From assembly GCF_029168945.1 (NCBI RefSeq), contig NC_083608.1, positions 20,230,136 to 20,294,135 on the forward strand: a stretch of DNA of 64,000 nt. Reading direction: 5' to 3'. The stretch comes from Cannabis sativa. Lineage: Eukaryota; Streptophyta; Magnoliopsida; Rosales; Cannabaceae. The stretch's first letter is position 1; each line of letters begins with the position of its first letter. A program made the position numbers and the translations under genes. Under the pieces are notes generated by a model. That model was not told where the DNA came from. It was given only the letters and a program-made list of their open reading frames with translations, and made no database searches. This document shows positions 39,002 to 48,942 of this stretch, piece by piece.

Positions 39002-40399
39002 AATAAACAACAGTAGTCATTATACAAAACACTCAACGTTGAAGGAAAAGAGAAGAGGAAAAAAAAAAGTAAATTAAAAAAAAAAAACACAAAGATAACA
39101 GTTTTGATGAGTGAGAGCCATTATAGCCACGAGTCATGACAACAGTAACAGATTACATATCTTAACTACATGCTTACTATTAGTATTACCTCAACTTCGG
39201 TATCTGAAATAGGATCCAGAGCATCGGAGGCTCGAACTAAACCTCTTAAACCCCCTGGTAGACTTATTACGAGGTCTCTCTCATTTACTTCAGCAATAAC
39301 TCCCCAAAGCTTCATTCCGGGGGATATATTCTGTGACAACAAACAAAAACACATCAATTTTTGGATGGGGATGATAGTATGATGCATATGACATAAAACA
39401 ATGATCAAATTCGATAATTATTTCATTTTCACATGAAATCCTTCTTTCCCGTAGTTGGCATAACTCTTCACTTCTTAACCATTGGTATGTTGTGCGAATT
39501 CTTGCTCAATAGTATTGAGTTAGTGACTACCAATAAAGGTGGCGTTAAATTATTATGTTCCACGAAAAACGGATACCAAAGAAAAATGGAAGAAAAAGTA
39601 CATGTAATGGTACCAGGGTAACCCACAAAAGGCCAGAAATGTGACACTAATTCAAAAAATTCTCGTTTCTTATCACAGAAGGAGAATTATACAAGCTAAA
39701 CCAATATACGCAATCAGTCATTGAAGTTTTCCTTCCCTGTATGTATCTTATATAAAGATGCACTACATTCTATAATTTTTAGAAGAAAACAGTCAAACTA
39801 AGTCAATATGTAACTCCAACAGTATCAAATTTGTAAGGAAAAATTTAAGACAATGTAATGTTGTTTTTCCTTTTTTTCTTTAAAAGTGACAACTGCATCC
39901 AGCTTTATACCTTCAAAGTGATCTTATTAGCAAATCGAGGCAGTTTGCCAGTAATACCGCCACCAAATAAGGACCCCAAATCATCCTCTTCCTGACTAAT
40001 CTTCGGCAAATTCTTCCTCTTCTTCTTTGTCTTCAGCTCCTGCTCTTCCACCTCAAACTGGGCATCCACTTCAGCCCGAACTTCCTCACGTTCTTTTCGA
40101 CTCAGAGAACTTCCTCCACCTAAACAGAAAAAAAAATGTTTACCACAAACTAAAATGCATAGGTAGTTAAATTTCTGATTGTTGCACATTTATCAAACAC
40201 AATCATAAAAAAATGGCACAAAATTAATCATTTAACCTCTAGGAAAATCAGGAACTTCATCTTCTATCTGCAAAGCAAGGGCCTCAGACTTGGCGGGACC
40301 GTTTTGCTCCTTCTTCGCTTTAAACGCCGGCTTGGAAGATTTATTAAACTTTGTGGCATCCTTAGGCTTCTTCTGAAATTTCTTCGAAGGCGGAGCCAT
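23040..40399 (-). CDS. RRP5: RRP5/PDCD11 ribosome biogenesis protein, 39 exons, 1,931 aa
   Basis: Nucleolar factor for early pre-rRNA cleavages in 40S and 60S assembly. Exons: 40237-40399, 39911-40119, 39190-39330, 38775-38948, 38557-38656, 37574-37686, 37357-37479, 37180-37251, 36036-36128, 35436-35549, 35201-35323, 34699-34884, 34337-34548, 33478-33612, 33205-33350, 33048-33113, 32727-32833, 32290-32370, 32137-32211, 31940-32041, 30981-31149, 30742-30890, 30055-30138, 29865-29965, 29512-29662, 29286-29360, 29014-29164, 28005-28644, 26979-27039, 26735-26880, 26462-26645, 25783-25881, 25149-25537, 24861-25040, 24073-24169, 23826-23981, 23499-23732, 23278-23361, 23040-23150. Total 5,796 nt, in phase throughout. 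A Lys-rich N-terminus ([14 protein letters not shown]) precedes about a dozen S1 RNA-binding repeats from residue ~125. An acidic/Lys linker follows, then HAT repeats from ~1645 ([25 protein letters not shown]). Two introns use GC donors (after 34337 and 30055). Length matches plant RRP5. Confidence 0.95.
27014..27400 (-). repeat. Partial exon 29 and flanking intron duplicated in tandem
   Basis: The segment 27014-about 27165 (start of exon 29 plus upstream intron) recurs at about 27198-27400, with shared blocks such as GTAGCCAAATGAAGA and TTAGATTGAGCTGCAAACAA. The second copy keeps a splice acceptor and a donor-like GTTTTT on the reverse strand, bounding a 28-nt pseudo-exon (27202-27229). Inclusion would shift the RRP5 frame. 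Confidence 0.8.
31599..31715. repeat. 64-bp tandem duplication in RRP5 intron 20
   Basis: CATAGTTACGCAAGTATATG and the following TATAATAC...TTGACATAAC block occur twice with a 64-bp period and few differences. Confidence 0.8.
32454..32650. repeat. 100-bp tandem duplication in RRP5 intron 17
   Basis: TTTAGTCAGGAAACAATAGT begins both copies (32454 and 32554). They remain alignable through AACAAAAGAAATATCACATT, with about ten differences. Confidence 0.85.
36608..36866. repeat. 133-bp minisatellite in RRP5 intron 8
   Basis: Two close copies start GACAATCACAAAACATTCAC at 36608 and 36741. More diverged copies flank them on both sides (about 36470-36607 and 36870-37010), recognisable by ATATGCA and the AATAAGGAC/AATGATAGC blocks. 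The intron is about 1 kb, largely because of this array. Confidence 0.8.
38969..38999. repeat. Poly(A) run in RRP5 intron 3
   Basis: About 31 consecutive A, with a shorter A-rich run near 39060-39087. The reverse-strand poly(T) may serve as part of the pyrimidine-rich tract before exon 4. Confidence 0.85.
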
Positions 40400-41275
40400 T
40401 TTCTCGGGAAAAAAATAAATATTCCCGGAAAATAAAAGAAAATGTGTGCTAGAAAACCCTACTTACAGTTTGGTTTCGTCTACTTCTGTTTTGTGTTTTG
40501 TAAAGGTTAAGGCTTTAGGAGGGTTTTAGAGCAACGAGTCAAAGAAGTAAAAAACGAAGCCGATAGTCGATGGAACAGAGACGTTATTAGGGCTATTCAG
40601 CTGGGTTTAAGCCTTGATTCTTTAAGCCCAGTAACTTCAGACAAAACTTATTGGGCCCATTTATCATGGGCTCCGAGCTCTGAAATGGGCCCGTTATCGA
40701 GAATCTTTGTAGTCATCCATCATAACCACCGGTTTGATGTCGAACTGTATATAAATCAACGGTTAGAATTATTGGAACATTTCACGAGTAGAAAGTTCTC
40801 GAATCATAAATTTTCTCGTTCTTCAACTCAAAAGGAAAATAAGAACCAGTTTTTTCAAGAATTTGATTCGTGTCCAGAATTCGGAGAAATTACGTTCTCA
40901 GTGCAAACCTTAGCTAGCTCTTACGATTTACGTTTATCAGGTATATTACTAAATCTTGCCACCATTTTTAATTTTCATCATCGACCTTTGTTGTTATCGT
41001 TTTCTTTCCTTCCTCTAATTTGACAAGATTTCAACCACAGACCCTAGTGTGAATCTTTGAACTTTTAGTTTTTATACTCTTCTTTGCTAGATCATTCTTT
41101 TTAATCTAATTATGAGAATTAATTTCATATTCTCAATTTTTATTTGTGTTGTATGTTTGGTTGGTGTTTGTGGAAAGTAATTTCTTGTTTGTGTCATATA
41201 AGGAAAAGAATTCAACTTAATTTTTGTTCTGACTTAGTTTTTGCTATTTATAATAGAAGTTTTAGGTGATTGAGA
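40400..41275. promoter_or_regulatory. Divergent promoter of RRP5 and the SR-protein gene
   Basis: 876 bp separate the two start codons. Four site II motifs (TGGGCY or complement) lie at 40625-40630, 40652-40657 (within the palindrome GGGCCC), 40667-40672 and 40686-40691. A telo-box AAACCCTA lies at 40454-40461, and a related AAAACCCT (reverse) near 40519. In plants site II elements (TCP-bound) with a nearby telo-box mark genes for ribosome biogenesis and growing cells. A possible 5' UTR intron for the SR gene runs from TCAG|GTATAT at 40941 to an AG near 41260. TATA boxes are not obvious. Confidence 0.7.
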
Positions 41276-43407
41276 ATGAGGGGTAGAAGCTACAGCTACA
41301 GCCCTTCGCCCACCAGAGGATACAGCAGTAGAAGGCGTCGGAGCCCTAGCCCGAGGGGTAGGTATGGAGGTCGTGATAGAGATCTTCCTACTAGTCTTTT
41401 GGTTCGCAATCTTCGCCTTGACTGCAGGTACGTGAATTTTTTGTTATACTAATTTTGAGAAGTATTGCTTTGAATACCAGCTTACATGTTTGTAAATTGT
41501 TTGCAAATTTCTACTTTAAATTGCATGGACAATATTTACTTTTTAATCGTCTGGGAATGAATATTTACTGAATTAAATGGCTTGAGAATTTGTGAGTTCC
41601 TCTGGCAAGAATTTATGGAAGTTATGAAACAAGGCTTATGTATAGTATGCACAAAACAATGTTATTTTTTTAATCGTTAGGAAATGAATATTTGCTGATT
41701 GAAACGTATTGAGATTTGTGAGTCTTGCACGAATTAATGGATGCTATGAAACAATTCTTATGTCAGTATGTTCTGTTGGACAAAACAATGTTATTTTTTA
41801 ATCGTTTGGGAATGAATATTTACTGATTGAAATGTCTTGAGAATTTGTTAGTCTGGCAAGAATTTATGGAAATTATGAAACAATTCTTATGTTAGTATCT
41901 TCTGTTGAATTTTAGTCATAGGTAAGCTGGAATTACTATTTTGCCTCTAATTTGGAATTTCCATTCATTAATTGTTTGCAGGCCAGAAGATCTGCGTGGG
42001 CCTTTTGAGCAATTTGGTCCCCTCAAGGACATTTACTTGCCTAAGGATTACTATACTGGGTAATGCCTTCCATGATGCATCACTTGCAAAAAGAGTATTT
42101 ATTTTAGTGTTTCTGTTTTGCTATCAGAAAATACTTTCTTTTGATACTGTGAATTTTGTTTGGTTCTATGACATCATTTTGAATAATTGTCGCCCCTAAG
42201 ATTGTAGTTATTAATACTTAATAACCTATTATCCGTTTATGGAAATTTGGCTGTTTACTCTAAGTGTTGAAGACTGGTATGAAGTAGTAAGAGTATTGTG
42301 TTGAAGACATCAATTGAAGTAATAAAGAGTGTTGTGTTGAAGAGAGCAATCAAGGTAATAAAAGTGATCAAGTGGTTCTTTTAGTGTACTTGACGATATG
42401 AAGAAAGTTGCATTTGAAACATAATGAGAAGAAGTTCAAGTCTTGAAGAATTTCATCTCAATTTTGTCTTAGCATCCAACAAGGTTAGCGGCCACGTGAT
42501 GTTTTCAGTTGTCTGTCTTATGCAAAGTGTGAAAAAACACTGGAGATTATAATTCTCATTTCATTTCACACTCAAATCAGGATCATGTTCCTATTTAGGT
42601 GTAATCAGCATTTTTGTATGAATGTGTTTTTTGCCTTTGTTTTTCATTTTATTGAGATTGCCAAACTTGATTTTGTTTTAGGGAGCCTCGTGGCTTTGGA
42701 TTTGTTCAATTCATAGACCCTGCTGACGCTGCAGATGCCAAATACCATATGGATGGGCAAGTGCTTCGAGGTCGAGAATTGACAGTAGTATTTGCTGAAG
42801 AAAACAGAAAGAAGCCATCTGAAATGAGAGCAAGAGAGCGTTATACGTAAGGATTCTTACTGTCGAAGGAATAATTTTCACATGAACATGATTGCCTCTT
42901 TTTTTTTTTCTTCAATGCATCTTATACATTAACTTGTTACTTTCATTTATTGTGGTCTATAGAGTATGATTTCCAGCTGTTCTTTTTTATATTGTTTGCG
43001 TATCATTTTGTTGTGTACATCTCACTGCATCTGATTCTTTGTCTATATTTCTTCTCACACGTTGGGATTTTGATCTTAGGCGGTCTTCAAGTCGCTATTC
43101 CCGATCACCACGCTATGCCCGAACCTATTCTCGCAGTCCAGACTATTATTCCCCATCTCCTAGACGAAGACATTACTCGAGGTATGCCAACTCATCTTTT
43201 GTTTTTCACATTCTGTCAAATAATAGATAGTAGAAATTGTTTTGTGTTTTAAAGTGTTTTTTTTTCTTAATGTATTAATGCAGGTCAATGTCTCCCAGGG
43301 ACCGAAGATACAGGGGCCGGTCATATTCAAGGTCACCTTATGGTTCTAGGAGCCACAGCTTTAGCAGGAGCAGGAGCCGCAGCCACAGCCTTGAGTATTC
43401 TCGATAG
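41276..43407 (+). CDS. SCL-type serine/arginine-rich splicing factor (SCL30A/SCL33-like)
   Basis: Five exons, 41276-41427, 41982-42059, 42682-42846, 43080-43181, 43284-43407, give 206 aa with all junctions in phase. The start is the ATG at 41276 (MRGRSYSYSPSP); the upstream TTG in frame is not used. The protein has an N-terminal Arg/Ser/Pro/Tyr-rich extension typical of SCL proteins and one RRM (about residues 39-117) with RNP2 LLVRNL and RNP1 RGFGFVQF. An RS region follows (SRYSRSPRYARTYSRSP, then SFSRSRSRSHS). SCL proteins act in splice-site selection in nuclear speckles. The RS tail is about 70 residues, shorter than the SCL33 and SCL30A proteins I recall. A run of AAATA units near 43684-43702 includes AATAAA signals. 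Confidence 0.93.
41540..41920. repeat. Three tandem ~128-bp repeats in SR-gene intron 1
   Basis: TTTTAATCGT followed by GGGAATGAATATTTACTG (with small changes) occurs at 41541, 41668 and 41796. The following GAGAATTTGTGAGT and ATTTATGGAA...TATGAAACAA blocks repeat too. The array fills most of the first intron, a site of alternative splicing in many SR genes. Confidence 0.85.
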
Positions 43408-44806
43408 ATCAAAGGTTTTGGCTTAGAGAATGTCACTGTAGATGGATTATGATGATTCTCAATTAGTGTGCTATGATTCTCAAATAGTGTAGTAGAGTTT
43501 AATGTTCCAAGAGTTATCTTGATGGTGTTGGTTTTTATCTGAAATAGTATTGGGATGGAGATGGAGTTATTACTTGACTTGAAATGATAGTACTCCTCTA
43601 TGTTTTCTCGTTTTGCTTTTAAGCTCAAGTGCTCCCGCTGAAAAACCTCCTCGAGGCTCCAATAGTCCTTGTTGCTTAATGTGAGAAATAAATAAATAAA
43701 TAAAAAGATATTTCTCTTTGGCGAAAGTTGCACATAATCTTCCAGTCAAATTATCAAAAAACTTGGAGTCATGTTAAATATTGATTAACTAGGAAACACG
43801 GTGTGGTTGATTATTAAGTTATAAAATTATTTTAAATTTTGATATTTTAATATTTTTTATGTAATTTTTTAGGAGATTTTTTATTTTTACACTTTAAAGT
43901 GATTTTTTCTTTTCTGTATTTTTATAGAAGTTTACATAACAATTTACATAGCAATCAACGGAGTAATTTAAATTGTAACACTTATCGAAAATACAACAAA
44001 GCGTGAGCAACACTTGTCAAAAATATTATAAGGCTTGAAAATAAATATGAAAAAAAAATTAAATTTCAACAATACAATAACTAGTGGGTTTTGGGTTAGA
44101 CCTTCATATAGTGAATTTAAATAAATATAAAAATTGATATTTTTATAAAGTGCGATGTAATGTAGTTTGAACTACTTATTAACAATTTTAAACCACAAAC
44201 TGCACCGCACCACGCGGTTTAGAAAAAAATTAAACCACGATCGCACTGCAAAAATTTCAAACTGTATTTTCTCGTGGTGCAGACGAGTTGAGCGGATTGA
44301 TGAATATCCTATAATTAATGGTCTCAAAAACAAAAATTTTCGTTCCAGGCGTTTAAGCTTCGATCTTCACATCCAAATTGCTTATAATGTCCCTTAAGCT
44401 TAAAAATAAACCTCAAATTCTATTTTATTGAATGTGCAAATGGTGATTTTGGAAACTTTGATGATGCTCAAAGTCTTCCTTAAATCATAGAAAAGAAATA
44501 TAAAATACTAAAAATAATTCAAAAATTTCTTAAGCCTTTTAATCCTAAATCATAAATCTAAAACGACTGCAAATACGAGAATAATAGGGGCAGAAAAATT
44601 GAGAGGGCTTGAGATTTTCAGGGTTGGAGACTAGTATTTTGTGTCGGCTTTAGATGGTGGCCGTTGGAGATGGAGATATGGGTTAGGAACGGAAATGGAA
44701 ATATAAGATCAAGCTGAGAATCTAAAAGACAGAGGGAGATGCGTGAGGGAAGAGAGAAAATTTTCAAGGAAAAAAATAATTTAATTTTTTAATTTAACTT
44801 TTTAAA
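43408..44806. other. SR-gene 3' UTR and AT-rich intergenic region
   Basis: After the 3' UTR the sequence is AT-rich. A short GC-richer patch at 44190-44300 (CTGCACCGCACCACGCGGTTT, later CGTGGTGCAG) has weak inverted symmetry and could be a decayed DNA transposon. No gene seen. Confidence 0.4.
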
Positions 44807-44836
44807 TTTTTTTTTTTTTGAAAGAAGAATATATTA

Positions 44837-47800
44837 TTAAGCGACACTAGGCACATTTGCTATTAAAAAAGCAGCAGCACAATTTGGTAACAAATCAGTC
44901 CACATCTCGGACTTTTGAGTCAAACGACTCCACTTAGCTAAACTATTAGCAACTCTATTACAACTTCTAGTAAAAAATAAAAATTGTAAGGTCTGAAATT
45001 TGTTTCTCAAAAGCTTGATGTCTTGCACCAGTTGCCCCCAATCCGTGAGATAAGAAGTATCTGAATTTAAAGCTTTTATGAGAGAATGGCTGTCGGATCC
45101 AACTTGAGCATTTGTTATTGACCATCTGATAGCTAGCTGAATTCCTAAGTGGACGGCATTAGCTTCAGCAAGCAGAACCGATAGGCAGCCAGGGATGAAG
45201 GAAGTTGCAGCAACCACTAAACCACCCTTCGGGTCTCTTATCACAGCACTAAGACCACAACCCTGTTGTCCAGCAATTAAAGATGCATCTGTATTGATGA
45301 GGAAGTAGTTCTGTGGAGGAGGAATCCAAGCAGAGTTTAGTTTCATAGCAGTAGTTTTACTGATTTTTTGGTGTGGCTCCAAGTGAGTAAAGATGAGATC
45401 CATAGCCCAAGATGTCCAAATCTTTTCATCTAGAATTTTGTGTTGGAAGACAAAGTTATTCCTTCTTTGCCAAACCAACCAAGTCAATCCCATGAACTTG
45501 AAAAATTCTTCTTTAGGAAGATGTTCATGCAGCCACCAAAGTACATCAGCAGCTTTTTTGAGATTCAGTGGTATGAGTTTGGGGAAACCAAACAACTTCC
45601 AGATGTTTTGGACCTTCGGGCAGTGCCATAAAGCATGACATATGTCTTCATTCTGGAAAGTGCACAGTTCACAGTGAGTATCAATAACCATACCTCGCTT
45701 TGCAAGCTCCAATTTTGTGGGAATCCAATGATTAAACACCCGCCATATGAAATTCTTTATTTTCAGAGTGAGATGAGAACCCCAAATGAATTTCCACCAA
45801 GATTTAATTTGTGATTTGTTAGAACATTCTGCTACATTCGGATTTTGGAAGCAAAGTTTGTATCCACTTGCAACCGAGTATATACCATTAGGGGATGGAC
45901 TCCATGTAATCCAATCCGACCGATTTATAGCAGGTTTAATACCAAGCACCCAGGGTATATCATCATTATGGAACCAGCTTCTAACTTCATTTTCTTTCCA
46001 ATTTCCATCTGGTTGCAGTAAGGAATTAATCGTTACCTCAGCTGGGATTTGAACCTTGCTCCGAAGAGTAAACGGTTGGCTTCTAGGGAGCCATTGATCT
46101 TCATTGATTCGAATCTTACTTCCATTGCCAACACACCACCTAGTACCCTTTCGTAAAAGTTCTCTTGCCCAAAGGATGCCTCTCCAAACCGTAGACCTAT
46201 AATGGCCTTATTTAGCTTCAAAAAAACTTTCAGACGGGAAATAGAGAGCTTTTAATACTTTTGCAAGCAAGCAGTCCGGATTTTGTATGAGTTTCCAGCC
46301 TTGTTTAGCTAGAAGTGATTGATTAAAATCGTCCAAATCACGAAATCCCATTCCCCCATGCTCTTTTAAGTTGCAAAGTTTTTTCCAGTTACCCCAATGT
46401 AGCTTGTGTTTGTTCTTTGTTGATCCCCACAAAAATTGAGCTATTAACCCTTCAATTTCATGGAGCGAATTCCTTTAGTAATTCGAAAGCAGCTCATGAC
46501 ATAGCAAGGAAGGGCTTGAATGAATGCTTTAATTGGGATCTCTTTCCCGGCTTGAGAAAATAACCCCATCTTCCAACCTTGGAGCTTCGCTTCAATTTTT
46601 CCTCTGATCTTGCCAAAAACTTGTTTCTTATTTTTTCCAACAAATGTCGGCATACCCAAGTACTTTGTATGATGCTTGACCAAAGTAACACCCAAGTTTG
46701 AGGCTAAGCTAGTTACCACAGAATCAATAACTTTGCAACCCACACACATCTCGGTTTTTTCAAAGTTTATGCATTGTCCGGACATCTTTTCATAGTTGCC
46801 AAGCACCTCTTTTAAGGCATTACTGTCTTCTAAATTTGCATTCAGAAAGATAAGGCTGTCGTCTGCAAATAAGAGGTGAGACAATCGTTGTTCCATAGTA
46901 CCAAATCGCAGCCCATGTATTCGACCAGCTCTTTCGGCTTCAAAAATTAAACAAGAAAGCCCTTCAGAACATAAAAGGAAAAGGAATGGAGATAGGGGGT
47001 CACCTTGTCTCAATCCGCGTTCTGGAAGGAAGGAACCTTTGATGGATCCATTAATGAGAATGGAGAATGAAACTGACTTTATGCAGTTCATAATTTTTGT
47101 AATCCATTGAGAATCGTATCCCAAATGACCCATCATTGCTTCTATGAAGTTCCATTCGACCCTATCGTAAGCTTTGGACATGTCCAACTTGACTGCCATC
47201 TTTTTTCCATTACCAAAATGACCTTTCTTCATACAATGGAGACTTTCAAAACCAATAATCGCATTGTCTTGAATGATTCTTCCTCCAATGAAGGCACTTT
47301 GATTGTCCAAAATTACCGAATTTATACTTTGTTTCATTCAATTAGCTAGACATTTAGAAATCACCTTGTATATCACATTGCAGAGGCTAATGGGGCGAAA
47401 TTCGAACATCTTTGTTGGCTGTTTAACCTTTGGTATTAAGCAAATTAGTGTTTCATTGATCTGGTGGCAGTCGGCATTGTTATTGAGCACATCTAGACAA
47501 GCTTGAGTCACTTCCTTTCCAACTACATCCCAGTTTTTTTGGAAAAAAAGCCCCGGTAATCCATCTTTTCCAGGCGCTTTTAGAGGATGGATTTGGAACA
47601 TAGCCATCTTCACTTCTTCACTTGTAAAAGGCTCCATTAAAAGAGCATTTTCAGCTGAACTTAAGCGGTTTGGGGCACACCTTCTGAGAACATCAGCAAT
47701 ATCAATACCATTATTTTTCTTGGTGAACAGTTGCTGAAAGTAAGAAATGGCAATATCCTCCACATCCTTCTCCTTTGTTTTCCATTGTTGATTATCATCA

Positions 47801-48942
47801 AAGAGACCCTCTATTGTGTTTTTCTTTCGTCTTGAAGTGGCTTTAAAGTGAAAATACTTTGTATTTTTTATCTCCATGTTTTAACCAAAGAGCCCTACTT
47901 CTTTGCTTCCAATATATCTCTCGTTTTTCCTCCACGCAATTAAGGTCGTGTTCAAGCCGATTTTTAGTGAGCCAATCATTTATTTTTACTGAATCCGCAA
48001 TGCTTCCAAGTTTTTCTTTTAACTCCTTCGTTCGTGCTACTGATTCACGTTTCTGAGTTTGGTTCCACTGATTTAATTGCTGTTCACAATCAGCAAGCAG
48101 CCGCTTCAAGTTACATACTGGGTTTTGGTGATCACTTTGTCTCCAAATATCCTTAATTATTTTGAGGCACTCTTCATTATCCGCCCAGGCCTGTTCAAAA
48201 TGAAATTTGTGCCCCCATTTCTTTTTGAAAACTTCGCCTTTATCCTTGAGCTGAGCCTGAAATAGTAAAGGTCTATGATCCGAATTCCACCAGTTTAAAA
48301 GAGACACCGTATTCTGCTTAAAATTCTTGTTCCAAGCCGAGTTACAAAGGATTCTGTCAAGTTTTTCAAAGATTAAGTTGGCTGTCCTACCATTGCACCA
48401 AGTAAAACCATCTCCATCCGTTTGAATTTCCTTTAGAAGACAATGAGAAATGGACATACGAAAATTACGCATCAAGTAATCTGGTTTAGTACCTCCTCCT
48501 CTCTTTTCGTTATGATTAATGATCTCATTAAAATCTCCTCCACAAACCCAAGCACCAGAAAACATGGTTTTGAGACGCTTCAAAAGTTTCCAACTTTCCC
48601 TTCGTCCTCCCGGATCCGGACTGCCATAAAAACCAGTAAATCGCCAAGAAAAACCCAGATTATTTTCAACAATGGCATCTATATGTGAAACCGTATAGGA
48701 TTTGATCTGAACCGAGTAATCTTTTGACCAAAGAAGCGCCAAACCACCACTCTTGCCTTTAGCATCCACCGTAAAGCAACTGTCAAAGCCTAATTGGATG
48801 CAGACAAGTTCCATTCGAGCACTAGTTAATCGAGTTCAGACAAGAATATCATCCCGGGATGATAGTCTTTGACATGGGATTTCAAGGTGTTTAGAGTCCA
48901 AGGGTTCCCAAGCCCTTGGACATTCCAAAAAAGGGCCATCAT
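44837..48942 (-). pseudogene. LINE ORF2: endonuclease, reverse transcriptase, RNase H (broken)
   Basis: It starts ATGATGGCC at 48942. The order is AP-type endonuclease (FWNVQGLGNP, CGGDFNEIINHNEKRGGG, SDHRPLLF), reverse transcriptase ([36 protein letters not shown]), zf-RVT (WWKFIWGSHLTLKIKNFIWR) and RNase H (INTDASLIAGQQGCG, AEANAVHLGIQLA). Lesions read by eye: frameshift near 48833, frameshift near 47865, in-frame TGA at 47338-47340, frameshift near 46455 and in-frame TAA at 46208-46210. From the TAA to 44837 the frame is open. The catalytic motifs survive, so decay is moderate. Confidence 0.88.

Noticed and set aside
40685..41023. 112-codon ORF in the divergent promoter
   Set aside because: Overlaps site II motifs and the SR-gene leader, has no recognisable domain and fits 5' UTR sequence.
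44160..44300. GC-richer patch as a hAT-like MITE
   Set aside because: The inverted symmetry (CTGCACC.../...GGTGCAG) is short and no termini or target duplication could be set.
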